Positions 33,294 through 42,665 of a stretch of DNA of 64,000 nucleotides are shown piece after piece (the first letter of the stretch is position 1; each line of letters opens with the position of its first letter). Origin of the DNA: a bacterium (GTDB lineage Bacteria > Bdellovibrionota_C > UBA2361 > SZUA-149 > JAQTWB01); the NCBI GenBank assembly GCA_028689495.1, contig JAQTWB010000005.1, positions 1 to 64,000 of the forward strand. Direction: 5' to 3'. A program made the translations under genes and the position numbers. Under the pieces are notes generated by a model. That model was given only the letters and a program-made list of their open reading frames with translations. It did no database searches and was not told where the DNA came from.

Positions 33294-33941
33294 TTAGCGG
33301 GAATTAGCTGTCAGTTTTATCAGGGCTTCGACGTGGCTTGTTGCTTCATTGATAACATCGGTCAGGGGTTGACTGGCGTTTATGACACGGAAGCGCTGAG
33401 GGTTTTTTTGGGCCAGGACAAGAAAGCCATTACGGACTGCTTCGTGGAATTCCAGCGTTTCAGCCTCAAAGCGGGTCCAGCTTGCTTGGTCTTCGCCACG
33501 GCGAAGGGCGGCGCGTTCAAGGCCGGTCTGAACGGGGAGATCGAGTAGCAGGGTCATGTCGGGAGCAAGGTCAGCTGTGGCGATGGTATGTAACCTGCTC
33601 AGCAGCTCAAGTGAGACTCCCCTGCCATAGCCTTGATAGGCCAGTGTGGAATCTGCATAGCGGTCCGAAAGAACCACTGTGCCGCTGTCCAGAGCCGGCC
33701 TGATTACTTGAGCGATGTGCTGGGCGCGGTCAGCGGCAAAAAGCAGCAGCTCGGCCAAGTGGCAGGGAGCAGGAGTGGTCTGCAACAAGATACGACGGAT
33801 CTCTTGACCCAGCTCAGTGCCGCCCGGTTCTCTGGTTTGTAATGCCGGGCAGTTCTGTTCACTGAGAAATTTGCCGATTGCTGCAATCACACTTGACTTG
33901 CCAGAGCCTTCGATGCCTTCGAATGTAATAAAAACAGACAC
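33294..33941 (-). CDS. tmk: Thymidylate kinase
   Basis: Phosphorylates dTMP to dTDP using ATP. P-loop FEGIEGSGKSSV at residue 6, TREPGGTELGQEIR at about 36 and DRYADSTLAYQGYGRG at about 92 are the defining elements. At 215 aa it has the normal length. It is directly followed by holB in a two-gene unit on the minus strand. Confidence 0.95.
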   Translation of the reverse strand: MSVFITFEGIEGSGKSSVIAAIGKFLSEQNCPALQTREPGGTELGQEIRRILLQTTPAPCHLAELLLFAADRAQHIAQVIRPALDSGTVVLSDRYADSTLAYQGYGRGVSLELLSRLHTIATADLAPDMTLLLDLPVQTGLERAALRRGEDQASWTRFEAETLEFHEAVRNGFLVLAQKNPQRFRVINASQPLTDVINEATSHVEALIKLTANSR

Positions 33942-34084
33942 TTATCGTCACCTTAAGTGATGGGAAGAATAAAACTACTCTAGAGGCTACAGCTTTAGCC
34001 TACGGCAGCATAATAGTCACGACCCTCTTTGAGTCCAAGATAGAGGAGAATTAATTACCATTTAAGATGCAGTTTGGAGTTTAC

Positions 34085-34498
34085 ATGGCAAATTTGGCCC
34101 CGGATAACGCAAATAAGGTACCAGGAACCGGTAATCTTGAGACAGATGTGTTGACGGCCGGAAAAGCGGCAGCGCTGGCGAAGTTCAAGAAAGAGTTGAA
34201 TGGTGAAATGAAGTCCTGCGAGAATGACCTCCGTAAAGAGCTTTCCAATCAGCTGAAGGCGGAGCACGGTTTACCTTCGGCTCCGGATCGGGAGGTCAGC
34301 AAATATGATCCACAAAAATTCGCTGCAATGCAGCATGATTTTAAGGCCGCGCAAAAGGAGAATAAGGATATTTACAGCAGTATAGAGCAGAAAGCCAAGG
34401 CTGACGCCCATCTGCAGTGCACTGCGGAAAGGAAAGCTCGTCTTCAAGAGAAAGAAGCTGAGCTTGAGCAGGTAACTGCAAAATTGCTGAAGAAGTAG
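34085..34498 (+). CDS. Hypothetical coiled-coil protein, 137 aa
   Basis: Not recognised. Lys, Glu, Ala and Gln-rich, no hydrophobic core or signal, with long predicted helices (residues 20-60 and 95-135, for example ERKARLQEKEAELEQVTAKL). The ATG at 34085 has GGAG seven bases upstream, better than the ATG at 34067. It converges with the response-regulator gene. Similar orphan helical proteins occur at 4801-5628 and 27553-27978. Confidence 0.65.
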   Translation: MANLAPDNANKVPGTGNLETDVLTAGKAAALAKFKKELNGEMKSCENDLRKELSNQLKAEHGLPSAPDREVSKYDPQKFAAMQHDFKAAQKENKDIYSSIEQKAKADAHLQCTAERKARLQEKEAELEQVTAKLLKK

Positions 34499-34594
34499 AA
34501 GCCGCGTTCAAAATTGGATAGCGGCGCTCGGAAGCTAAGGGGGCTCCTGAGCACGGAGGTCACTTTTTTGAGCTGTGACGAGTAACCCGGTCCC

Positions 34595-34975
34595 TTAGAG
34601 ATATCCCAGTATCAGCTTGATACCGGCAAGCAGTTGCCGGGTCGTAAAGGGTTTGGTGATGTAATATTCGACGCCGTAGTCTTTGTAGCCTACCAGCAAG
34701 TCATCCGGGTCGCCCTTGGCGGTGAGGAAAATCACCGGGATGTTTTGTGTCTCCGGATGTTGTTTCAGTCGGACAAGCACATCATAACCGCTCATCACGG
34801 GCATCATGATATCGAGAATAATCAGAGCGGGAGAAATGGACTTGAGCCTTTCCAAGGCCTCTTCTCCTCCTGAGGCGTCCTGCACCTCAAAGCCGTGACC
34901 TTCGAGAATTGTGCGCACCATGGCTCTTCCATCGTCATCATCGTCCACTATCAGGATTGTACGGTTCTCAGACAT
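34595..34975 (-). CDS. Single-domain response regulator (receiver only)
   Basis: CheY-like receiver: TILIVDDDDDGRAMVRTILE (acidic pocket), phospho-acceptor Asp in LIILDIMMPVMSG (about residue 53), switch Thr in IPVIFLTAKGDPDDLL, and Lys in YYITKPFTTRQLL. No output domain. The start at 34975 has AGGAGCAAACA before ATG. The partner kinase is not adjacent; it might serve the PilJ-type chemoreceptor system, which is inference. Confidence 0.92.
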   Translation of the reverse strand: MSENRTILIVDDDDDGRAMVRTILEGHGFEVQDASGGEEALERLKSISPALIILDIMMPVMSGYDVLVRLKQHPETQNIPVIFLTAKGDPDDLLVGYKDYGVEYYITKPFTTRQLLAGIKLILGYL

Positions 34976-35269
34976 TGTTTGCTCCTTCAGATTACCGGGT
35001 GCTTTATTCCCATAATTCATTTCGTCACAATCCGGGATGGGGCTTTAACTTTTTTCTCCGGGAGAGCTGAAAAAGTTTTTTTACACGGTATAACTTCGCC
35101 CTTCGAGCGATTGTATACCTGCCGACTTCTGTCCGTATGGTTTGACTTCCTCTGGCAGGGCCGATATAGGAACCGCTTGCCCATTGAGGGATAATAAGCA
35201 GCAGGCGTTGCTTATTGCTAAATTTCAATAATTCCGGATAGTTATCCTGGCTGACGAGAGACTGGTAAC

Positions 35270-35422
35270 ATGAGAGACAAGATAAAGTTGGTATCTACTG
35301 CCGATACAGGTCACTTTTACACTACGACCAAGAACAAGAAGAAGACCACAGAGAAGATTCAAATGAAGAAGTTTGATCCGGTCGCCCGTAAGCACGTGAT
35401 CTACAAGGAATCCAAGATCTGA
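35270..35422 (+). CDS. rpmG: 50S ribosomal protein L33
   Basis: A 50-residue product starting [20 protein letters not shown] and continuing [20 protein letters not shown], then [10 protein letters not shown]. This is the cysteine-free L33 type with GHFYTT and the KFDP..RKHV ending found widely in Proteobacteria. It is too short for most gene-length thresholds but is unmistakable. rpmB is not beside it. A small ATAAGCA/TGCTTAT stem lies 55 bases upstream. Confidence 0.95.
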   Translation: MRDKIKLVSTADTGHFYTTTKNKKKTTEKIQMKKFDPVARKHVIYKESKI

Positions 35423-35446
35423 TCAGGATCTGGCGCATCTTTTTTT
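35412..35446 (+). terminator. Terminator overlapping the end of rpmG
   Basis: CCAAGATC and GATCTGG pair around a short loop with one bulge, and the sequence then runs into seven T residues at 35440-35446. Location just after the rpmG stop (35422) fits a rho-independent terminator. Confidence 0.6.
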
Positions 35447-35489
35447 GAATTGATTCCAGGTTTCGAGCCCGGATGGTGCGACATTTGGG

Positions 35490-36293
35490 CTAATCGATTG
35501 TCATCGAGGTAATCTGGTTTTTTCCCGCCAGGTTTATTGTTTCGGCAATGGCGCCTTCGGGGAAGGCGATTTGTTTTCCCTTTGGGATCGAGGTGTCGTT
35601 TTGTTTTTCGTAAATAGAACCGAATTCACTTTTTAAAATGAGCTGTGAACCTTCTGCCATGTATATGGTTCGTGGGTCGTAGGTCATGTCTCCAGCGCTG
35701 ATAATTTCGCTTACGGCATTTTCATTGAGTATCATTCCGGCTGATATATCTGCATGGTTGCGAATAATCAGGAGATGCTCGCTCGTTTTCTGGTTAAAAG
35801 TCAGCGGTTGCTCAGGTCGGAAGAGCTCTTCAATAAAAGTTCTGCTTCCAATATCGCGGCTGATTATTTGGCAGCGCTCCTTCCGGCAATTATCTGACAA
35901 TATCTTTTCCCCCGTCCAGTAAGTTCGCCCCAGTCCGTTTTTGTGTGTAAATGCTGATTCTACGGTAGTGCTTGGGCACCGATAAAGGGAGCCGGCCAAA
36001 GTCAGGTTATCGCTTATCGGCAGACAGTACCTGAGATAGTTTCCGTTCTTGTTAATCTCTCTTTCAAGGGAAAGGATGTTGTCAAACGCCGCAGCTTGTT
36101 TGCTGATCTGGCGAGCGGAGAGTGATGTCAGTTGTGTGTGCTGCATCACCTGGTGATGCAGCCGCGCGCCAAGAGCTGTCAGCAAAGCAATTATAAAGAG
36201 TGTGCTGAGCAATATAAATCCGCGGTTCTTTATGTTTTGTTTTGTTATTTTTTGGTTGTCCATTTCGTGGCGGCTCATTTTTCGGTGATTCAT
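35490..36293 (-). CDS. PilX-like minor pilin/pilus assembly protein
   Basis: A class III type signal: a basic N-terminus then NRGFILLSTLFIIALLTALG, the prepilin cleavage pattern (G before F, residue about 24) followed by the hydrophobic helix. The remaining 220 residues are a variable soluble domain. Last of four adjacent minor pilin genes; its start overlaps the upstream gene's stop (ATGA). The set probably primes type IV pilus or pseudopilus assembly. Confidence 0.75.
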   Translation of the reverse strand: MNHRKMSRHEMDNQKITKQNIKNRGFILLSTLFIIALLTALGARLHHQVMQHTQLTSLSARQISKQAAAFDNILSLEREINKNGNYLRYCLPISDNLTLAGSLYRCPSTTVESAFTHKNGLGRTYWTGEKILSDNCRKERCQIISRDIGSRTFIEELFRPEQPLTFNQKTSEHLLIIRNHADISAGMILNENAVSEIISAGDMTYDPRTIYMAEGSQLILKSEFGSIYEKQNDTSIPKGKQIAFPEGAIAETINLAGKNQITSMTID

Positions 36294-37180
36294 TTCGCAG
36301 GCAGTTCAATGGAGTCCAGTGGGTCAAATAGCGGAAGCTGCGCCGGTAATTTCACTTGTCTTGATGTTTTATTGGCGACTGAAAACCCGGCATTTAGCCA
36401 GGTGGTGTCATTTCGTGAGATTAGTTCTGCATTTAATGATGTTATCTCTTTTAGTGTTTTTTGATTTGCCTTGTTCAGCAATGAGCGACGGTGCAGCGTT
36501 TTTTCCCGGTCAAGATATATAAGGTCTGCTGAAACAAGAGAGATAAAAGCGACACTAGCGCTTAAAGGAAGTTCATCTTCTCCGCCAACGTTATTCTCCT
36601 GCCAGAGAGGCGTGCGTTCGGCGCCGAGCAATTTGTAGGGCCTGCGACAGTAAGAATCCGGAGACATCCTTTTTAGATTCAGTGCAAACGAAAAAATCGG
36701 AGAATTGTCTACTTCGTTTTGCCCAAGAAACACCGGGAGCCAGCTGTCTGAGATTTCAGAAAGGCCTTTACCGCTATTCAAACAAAAGATGTTCCCAGCC
36801 TCCGGGTGGCGCACAAGCTGTTTGTCAGCATCGACCTCCAGGGCCAGAATGGCATCGCTTTGGTCGGCACTTTGTGCGATGGTCAGCCGTTCCGCGACAC
36901 TCCTGCCCGGGGAGGTCTTTACACAGATATTGTTATTGCAACGATAGGTATGTAGCGAGGGGATTAAGCGATTTTTTAAGGTTGCTGAGCTAAGCGAGTA
37001 TAGAATTTGGCTGGCATCAAGTGCTTTTTGTTGTAGCTTGACCTGATCGTTTGCTGCCCGCAGCGCGATTAGTGATGATTGTCCGACTCGCAAGCCGATA
37101 GCGCTTATCAGTGAAAACAAAAGCATGCCAAGCATCAGTTCCATCAGGCTGTAGCCTGCGTGATGATTTTGATTGCTCAT
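36290..37180 (-). CDS. PilW-like minor pilin
   Basis: Prepilin N-terminus AGYSLMELMLGMLLFSLISA: cleavage before the Tyr, Glu at +5 of the mature protein and a hydrophobic helix, as in type IV pilins. The large soluble part (about 270 aa) has several cysteines (RCNNNICVK, FCLNSG, YCRRP) suited to disulphides. It overlaps both neighbours by four bases, showing translational coupling. Confidence 0.8.
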   Translation of the reverse strand: MSNQNHHAGYSLMELMLGMLLFSLISAIGLRVGQSSLIALRAANDQVKLQQKALDASQILYSLSSATLKNRLIPSLHTYRCNNNICVKTSPGRSVAERLTIAQSADQSDAILALEVDADKQLVRHPEAGNIFCLNSGKGLSEISDSWLPVFLGQNEVDNSPIFSFALNLKRMSPDSYCRRPYKLLGAERTPLWQENNVGGEDELPLSASVAFISLVSADLIYLDREKTLHRRSLLNKANQKTLKEITSLNAELISRNDTTWLNAGFSVANKTSRQVKLPAQLPLFDPLDSIELPAK

Positions 37181-37413
37181 GGCAGGATATCCTGTTGAAA
37201 TTTTTCCAGCGAATCTTCGATGGCCTTCGCGGCAAAGGCGTTTTTTTCGATAATGTTCGTTTCTGCCAGTCGCAGATGACTGATCTGGCTGGCGAAAAGC
37301 TTGTGTGAACCTGCGGCAACAATGGAGAGCAGGCCAAGGGCGAACAGAGCTTCAATTGCCGCTGACCCGAGATTATGTTCTTTGTCTTTTTGAATGAGTT
37401 TTCTCATGGGCAT
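37177..37413 (-). CDS. PilV-like minor pilin, short
   Basis: Only 78 aa. Residues 12-30 contain a prepilin-like stretch (LGSAAIEALFALGLLSIVAA: Gly before Ser, Glu at +5 and a hydrophobic helix). The C-terminal part is one charged helix (HLRLAETNIIEKNAFAAKAI). Shorter than usual PilV, it may be a minimal core subunit. Overlaps neighbours on both sides. Confidence 0.75.
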   Translation of the reverse strand: MPMRKLIQKDKEHNLGSAAIEALFALGLLSIVAAGSHKLFASQISHLRLAETNIIEKNAFAAKAIEDSLEKFQQDILP

Positions 37414-37874
37414 TCAATGATGGTTTCTCCGCGCAGAGACTGGGTGAGACGACATGTTTTGCTTTCGTTCCATGTGATTTCGGCACTACCGGGACTTGCG
37501 GTCCGTCCGGGATAGTAGGTCAAGAGATGGTAATCGCCGGCAGTGTTGCCAAAGCGGGATTCGTCGACTCGGCTTCCCCGGGGTAGTTGCAAGGATGGTT
37601 CATTGTCATCGTTCGATGAGGTGACGGCGATGGAACCCGCGCCTGGTAAAAATTTCAGGGTAATGATTTGCCGGTTCAGCTGGGACTTCAGTCGCAGGTT
37701 GTTGAGGACAATCTCAAGTCCCTCGGGAGAGAGAGTGTTATTTGATACATTGGCCAGTGATGGCAGTGAAATGAACATCAGAATGGAAAAGACAGCCAGG
37801 GAACAGAGAAACTCCAGCAGGCTATAACCTCGTGAGTATGGTCGGGGGTTGTTGGAAGTTGGTATTATTGCCAT
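37404..37874 (-). CDS. FimU/GspH-like minor pilin
   Basis: Prepilin signal YSRGYSLLEFLCSLAVFSIL with Gly before the first mature residue and Glu at +5. The 156-residue length and GspH/FimU pattern (beta-rich soluble part ending in TWNESKTCRLTQSLRGETIIECP-like residues, Cys pair near the end) fit a pilus tip or initiation subunit. First gene of the minus-strand pilin group, divergent from proB. Confidence 0.8.
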   Translation of the reverse strand: MAIIPTSNNPRPYSRGYSLLEFLCSLAVFSILMFISLPSLANVSNNTLSPEGLEIVLNNLRLKSQLNRQIITLKFLPGAGSIAVTSSNDDNEPSLQLPRGSRVDESRFGNTAGDYHLLTYYPGRTASPGSAEITWNESKTCRLTQSLRGETIIECP

Positions 37875-38131
37875 GTGGATAGTCGGTTTCGCGTAAGTTG
37901 TTATTTGGCGTAATTGTCGGGGGTTTGTCGCCGAGTCCGGTCGGAATAGTCCTGCCAGGTTTTATCAATTTCTCAGTCCCGGTATTAACGTTGATGTTCT
38001 GCCTTCCGTTTCATTGGCCTGTCTGGTCTGTTTTTGGTGGTCTCTCTGTGCTAGTCATCGGCAGGCAGGAGATGGCGCGGTCTTTAAGGCAGAAGAACGC
38101 TGAAAATAATTCTGAAGGAGAATCGGTATTT

Positions 38132-39313
38132 ATGGCCGGAGAGAGTAGGGGGTATCGCACGGCGCTGGCGCAGGCGAAAAAAGTTGTGCTCAAGGTAGGC
38201 ACCCGGGTTCTTGTTGACAGCCGTGGCCGCCCCTCTGATGAGCGATTCCAGGCGCTTGTCGATCAGATTGCTGACCTGACCAAGAAAGGCATTACGCCGG
38301 TGCTTGTTACATCGGGTGCTGTTGGCGCGGGAATGCAGGCGCTGGGCTGGACATCTCGGCCGACCGATTTACACGACTTGCAGATGGCAGCCGCGGTTGG
38401 TCAGTCGCGTTTGATGTCGCGATACGAATCGCTGTTTGCCCGACACGGACTTGTTGTGGGTCAGGTGCTTTTGACCGCCGATGATTTGAAGAATCGCACT
38501 CGCCATCTTAACGCGAGAAACACTTTGAACAATCTGCTGCGCCACGGTGTTATACCGATTATCAATGAAAATGATGTCGTCTCGGTGAATGAGATAAAGG
38601 TCGGCGATAATGACATGCTTGCTGCTTTGACCTCAATACTTGTTGACGCGGATTTACTTGTTCTGCTGACAACGACCAACGGCTTGAAGCGTATGGGGGT
38701 TAGCGAATCGGGGAGAAAAACCTCAAAGCGGATTCCTTACGTTGAAAGAGTAACACGAGATGTGTTGAAACTTGCTGGCGGCAAAGGCAGTGAGTTGTCG
38801 ACAGGTGGTATGGCGTCGAAGCTCCAGGCAGCGGCTCTGGCGGCTCGGGCTGGTGTTTGTGTGGTGATTGGCGATGGTCGCAATAACAATACCGTTCAGC
38901 GCTTGCTCATGGGAGATGACGTTGGCACCTTAATTGGCGCAGCGGATAATTTTTCGGTTGTTGGCGATCGCGGCAAGAAACGCTGGCTTGCGTTTTTTCA
39001 TCGCACCCGGGGCGCGATTGTCATTGATGACGGAGCTGTTCGGGCATTGGAAGAGCGGCAGAAGAGCCTGCTACCGGTCGGTGTGCTTAAAGTAGAGGGG
39101 AGTTTTGGCGTTGGCGAGCTTGTCAGTGTGCGTTGTCGTCAGGGGCGGCTGATAGCTCGCGGGCTGACTGAATTTGACTCTGAACTTATTCTGAAGATTA
39201 AAGGCAGGAAAACGGGTGAAATCACCGAGGTGGCAGGCATCAACAGCAGCGGAGAGGTGATTCATCGCGATAATCTGGTGATTTTGCGCAGCAAACATGG
39301 AGATGTGGCATGA
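38132..39313 (+). CDS. proB: Glutamate 5-kinase with PUA domain
   Basis: First step of proline synthesis: phosphorylates glutamate. Amino-acid kinase fold is clear: KKVVLKVGTRVLVDSRG (residue about 16), VTSGAVGAGMQALGW, INENDVVSVNEIKVGDNDML, and KGSELSTGGMASKLQAA. A C-terminal PUA domain (about residues 290-390) makes the full length. The ATG at 38132 has GGAG upstream; the open frame to 37898 continues further upstream but would add a hydrophobic stretch not seen in ProB. The stop overlaps proA by four bases. Confidence 0.93.
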   Translation: MAGESRGYRTALAQAKKVVLKVGTRVLVDSRGRPSDERFQALVDQIADLTKKGITPVLVTSGAVGAGMQALGWTSRPTDLHDLQMAAAVGQSRLMSRYESLFARHGLVVGQVLLTADDLKNRTRHLNARNTLNNLLRHGVIPIINENDVVSVNEIKVGDNDMLAALTSILVDADLLVLLTTTNGLKRMGVSESGRKTSKRIPYVERVTRDVLKLAGGKGSELSTGGMASKLQAAALAARAGVCVVIGDGRNNNTVQRLLMGDDVGTLIGAADNFSVVGDRGKKRWLAFFHRTRGAIVIDDGAVRALEERQKSLLPVGVLKVEGSFGVGELVSVRCRQGRLIARGLTEFDSELILKIKGRKTGEITEVAGINSSGEVIHRDNLVILRSKHGDVA

Positions 39314-40581
39314 GCGTTCAAGCAGAAGTTTACGAAATTTGTAAATCGGCACGGTCGGCAAGTCGGGCGATGATGCGTCTGACTACTGCGGACAAGAATC
39401 GTGTTATTGAAGCAATGGCAGTCGCCCTTGATGAAAGGCGTGAGGATATCAAGAAGGCCAATGCGCTTGATTTGGCCGAGGCGCAGGCTGCCGGGGTTAA
39501 GGATTCGCTGATTGATCGTCTGATGCTCGATGACAAGCGCATTGATGCGATGATTCAGGGAGTGCGCGAGGTTGCGGCTTTATCGGACCCATCTGGTGAG
39601 GTTGTCAAAGAATATCACACGCCAAGCGGACTTTTTATTCGCAAGGTTCGTTGTCCAATCGGTGTGATCGGCATTATTTATGAATCTCGCCCCAATGTTA
39701 CAGCAGATGCCGCGGTGCTCTGTTTTAAAGCGGGCAATGCGGTTATTTTAAAAGGTGGCAAAGAGGCAAAGCATTCCAACCTGGTAATTGCTGAGGCTCT
39801 TATAGCTGGTGGTGTCAAAGCGGGGATGCCGGAAGGGGCGGTGCAGTTGATTTCAATCACCGATCGCGACGCTGTGCGGGCGCTTGTGCAGATGACAGAT
39901 TTTGTTGATCTCGTTATTCCGCGTGGCGGCGAGAGTTTGATTCGCGCCGTTACCGAACAGGCCCATGTGCCGGTAATCAAGCACTATAAAGGTGTCTGTC
40001 ACCTTTATGTCGACCGTGCTGCGGTTGACAGTGTGGCGCTTGATATTGCCGAAAACGCCAAATGTCAGCGTCCAGGAGTTTGTAACGCAATTGAGACATT
40101 GCTGGTTCATAGCGAGATAGCGGCGCGATTTCTTCCTGCGCTTTACAGTCGTTTGCTGGCGCAGGGTGTTCAGTTCAGGCTGGACGAAGAGTCGATGAAG
40201 CATTTTCCGGAAGGAAGTAGGGAGAAGGCGCAACTGGCGACCGAAGCTGACTGGTATGAAGAATATTTGGATCTGATTATTGCGGTGCGTGTTGTTCCGT
40301 CGGTGGATGTGGCTATTGAACATATTAATTTTTACGGTTCTCATCACTCTGATTCGATAATCTCCACCGACGAGGATGCTGTTGCCAAATTTTTGCTCGA
40401 AGTCGATTCAGCAAGTGTTTATGCTAATACATCAACCAGATTTACTGATGGTGGGGAGTTTGGTTTGGGGGCGGAAATTGGCATCAGCACTGATAAGTTG
40501 CATGCGCGAGGGCCGATGGGAGTCGAGGAGCTGACAACCAGCAAGTATGTCATCATCTCGGATGGTTTGGTGCGCAAATAA
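39310..40581 (+). CDS. proA: Gamma-glutamyl phosphate reductase
   Basis: Second step of proline synthesis, making glutamate-5-semialdehyde with NADPH. Aldehyde-dehydrogenase-like fold; CPIGVIGIIYESRPNVT (about 118), the catalytic-cysteine region NAKCQRPGVCNAIETLL (about 252) and the C-terminal GPMGVEELTTSKYV are conserved. Starts at the ATGA shared with the proB stop, so the two are coupled. Confidence 0.96.
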   Translation: MSVQAEVYEICKSARSASRAMMRLTTADKNRVIEAMAVALDERREDIKKANALDLAEAQAAGVKDSLIDRLMLDDKRIDAMIQGVREVAALSDPSGEVVKEYHTPSGLFIRKVRCPIGVIGIIYESRPNVTADAAVLCFKAGNAVILKGGKEAKHSNLVIAEALIAGGVKAGMPEGAVQLISITDRDAVRALVQMTDFVDLVIPRGGESLIRAVTEQAHVPVIKHYKGVCHLYVDRAAVDSVALDIAENAKCQRPGVCNAIETLLVHSEIAARFLPALYSRLLAQGVQFRLDEESMKHFPEGSREKAQLATEADWYEEYLDLIIAVRVVPSVDVAIEHINFYGSHHSDSIISTDEDAVAKFLLEVDSASVYANTSTRFTDGGEFGLGAEIGISTDKLHARGPMGVEELTTSKYVIISDGLVRK

Positions 40582-40595
40582 ATGTGGAGTTTTTG

Positions 40596-41075
40596 ATGAG
40601 TAAAGAGCAAAAAAAATCGGTGTTGTTTGTCTGTTTGGGTAACATCTGTCGCAGTCCTCTGGCCGAGGCCGTTTTTCGGCATCAGATTAAGGAGAGAGGG
40701 GTTGAACATTTGTTTCGTGTGGAGTCCCGCGGTACCGGAGGTTGGCATGTTGGCGGCCCAGCGCATCCTGTGACATGCCAGACAGCAGAAGGCTTTGGCA
40801 TCGATATGAGCACTCACCAGGCCCGTCAGGTCAGCCAGCAGGATTTGCGAGAATTCGAGTTGGTTGTGGCTATGGATGCCGATAATTATAGCAATCTTGT
40901 GCGCATGGGAGCCGTTGAAGGGGAGCAGCTGGTGTATTTGCGAGCCTGGGATGAGCAGGCTGGCGCAGATATTTCAGTTCCCGATCCTTATTTCGGTGGT
41001 GCGGATGGTTTTGTCGTTGTGCACAAAATGATTGAGCGCTCCTGCAGCAACCTACTCGATGCTCTGTTGGGGTAG
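40596..41075 (+). CDS. Low-molecular-weight protein tyrosine phosphatase
   Basis: Dephosphorylates phosphotyrosine (or phosphoarginine). The catalytic P-loop VCLGNICRSPLAEAVF (C-x5-R-S, residue about 13) and the general acid Asp in ISVPDPYFGG (DPY) are both present; length 159 aa is typical. The ATG at 40596 follows GGAG six bases upstream; an alternative GTG start at 40584 overlaps that site. It lies 14 bases after proA and may be cotranscribed. Possible role in capsule or arginine-phosphate regulation, not shown by context. Confidence 0.93.
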   Translation: MSKEQKKSVLFVCLGNICRSPLAEAVFRHQIKERGVEHLFRVESRGTGGWHVGGPAHPVTCQTAEGFGIDMSTHQARQVSQQDLREFELVVAMDADNYSNLVRMGAVEGEQLVYLRAWDEQAGADISVPDPYFGGADGFVVVHKMIERSCSNLLDALLG

Positions 41076-41175
41076 CGGCTAAAATCCATCGGGTTTATCG
41101 TCTTCGCTTGTCCTGTCGCTCGAATCCTGATAGCTGAAACCTGTTTGTAAAGTTGTTGCCTATTCTGGAGATCCT

Positions 41176-42621
41176 ATGAAACGTCTTGTTGTCTTTTTAT
41201 TGCTTATCCTCCTCCCTGTCGTTGCAGCATTGTCTTTTTCTCAAAGCCGTTCATTTATTTTCGACAGTCTCGGGCGTTTTGAAAAAGACAAGCCGGAAAT
41301 AACCCTTGAGGGAGTTCCTGCCTCGGTTGGTCGCAGTGGTTTTAAACTTGCAGCAAAAGCTTCAGATGCCGGGGCAGGGATTACGCACATTGCGATAGAG
41401 ATGCGCGATGGGGACAAGGTGACACCGCTTGGCGAATGGAAGTCTGATGGTAGTGCAAAACTTGGTAATGCGATGGCTGAGGCAGAAATCACTGAGGCCA
41501 TGCTTGAAGAGCTATCTTCCGATGTTGTTGAGTTACGGGTGACAGCATCTGATCGTGCTTTCATTTCCAATGGCGAAGAAAAACTGGCTCAGGTGAAAGT
41601 CGATTTGAAAAAGCCTTATTTGAGCGTTATACCCGACCAACAGAATGTGACTCAAGGCGGGGCTGGCATGGTGCTCTTTGAGGCGGGAGATGACAGTCAG
41701 TTTACAAGTTTTGTTCGCATCGGTGAGATGAAGTTTCCTGCTCATCCGCTTCGCGCTGGCGATACTCGCCAATTCGCGGCCTTGTTTGCGGTTCCTCGAC
41801 TGTTTGATTCAGCGGTTGATGCTGCGGAAGTTGTTGTTCGCGATGTTGCTGGCAATGAGACTGCGCGTCGTTTTCCGTTACGCGTGAAGAAGGTTAATTG
41901 GCCAGAAGACAGCATTACGCTAAGCAAGAATTTTGTTGAGGATAAAATCATTTCTTATCTTGCCCCAGAATATTACGAGTCTCTTGAAAATACATCTGCA
42001 GTAAAGAGTGATGAGAGAAAGGCAATGCGGGCCCGTCTGCGCAGTGAAGATGAGGCGAGTTACATCAGCAGTTTTCGCGATGTAAATGAGAAGTATCGTC
42101 GAGCGTTGGGAGTGAAGCTGGTTGAAATATCGGCAAGCAGCGATCCGGAGTTTCTTTGGGATTCATCGTTTGCCAAACCAATGAAGGGTGCGATTACGGG
42201 TCGTTTTGGTGAAGAGCGAGATTATCACTATCAATCGCAAATAGCAGGCTACTCTCTGCATGAAGGGCTTGATATTGCATCGCTTCAGGGAGCTGCGGTG
42301 TATTCGACGAATAAAGGTAAGGTCCTTTATGCTGGCTCGTTGGGGATATATGGCAACGCAGTTGTAGTTGACCATGGTCGTGGACTTAGCACGCTTTATG
42401 GCCACCTTTCGCGCATTGATTGCAATGTTGGTGATGTTGTCGACACTACAACACAGATTGCTGCAAGCGGCGCAACCGGTTTGGCTGGAGGAGATCACTT
42501 GCATTTTGAAATGCGTATCGCCGGCGTTCCTGTGACCCCGTACGAGTGGCTTGATTATCAGTGGATTGAAGATCACGTGCTGGCTAAGCTGAAGCCGGTG
42601 GAAGGCCAGATAAACGGTTGA
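41176..42621 (+). CDS. M23 family metallopeptidase (periplasmic peptidoglycan hydrolase)
   Basis: Cleaves peptide bridges in peptidoglycan using zinc. N-terminal signal or anchor (residues 1-20), two or three beta-sandwich-like domains (about 30-250, with DGDKVTPLGEW and DVAGNETARRFPL), then the M23 domain: HEGLDIAS (HxGxD, about residue 356), YGHLSRID and HLHFEMRI (both zinc/catalytic motifs, about 413 and 441). All three metal or catalytic motifs are intact, so it is likely active. Followed by a strong convergent terminator. Confidence 0.93.
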   Translation: MKRLVVFLLLILLPVVAALSFSQSRSFIFDSLGRFEKDKPEITLEGVPASVGRSGFKLAAKASDAGAGITHIAIEMRDGDKVTPLGEWKSDGSAKLGNAMAEAEITEAMLEELSSDVVELRVTASDRAFISNGEEKLAQVKVDLKKPYLSVIPDQQNVTQGGAGMVLFEAGDDSQFTSFVRIGEMKFPAHPLRAGDTRQFAALFAVPRLFDSAVDAAEVVVRDVAGNETARRFPLRVKKVNWPEDSITLSKNFVEDKIISYLAPEYYESLENTSAVKSDERKAMRARLRSEDEASYISSFRDVNEKYRRALGVKLVEISASSDPEFLWDSSFAKPMKGAITGRFGEERDYHYQSQIAGYSLHEGLDIASLQGAAVYSTNKGKVLYAGSLGIYGNAVVVDHGRGLSTLYGHLSRIDCNVGDVVDTTTQIAASGATGLAGGDHLHFEMRIAGVPVTPYEWLDYQWIEDHVLAKLKPVEGQING

Positions 42622-42665
42622 GTGGTTGTAGGCAGTAGTGGCGAAATCCTTTTCGGCTAGTTTAT

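Noticed and set aside
37898-38131. N-terminal extension of glutamate 5-kinase
   Set aside because: ProB does not have a hydrophobic leader, and the ATG at 38132 follows GGAG. The extra frame is upstream sequence.
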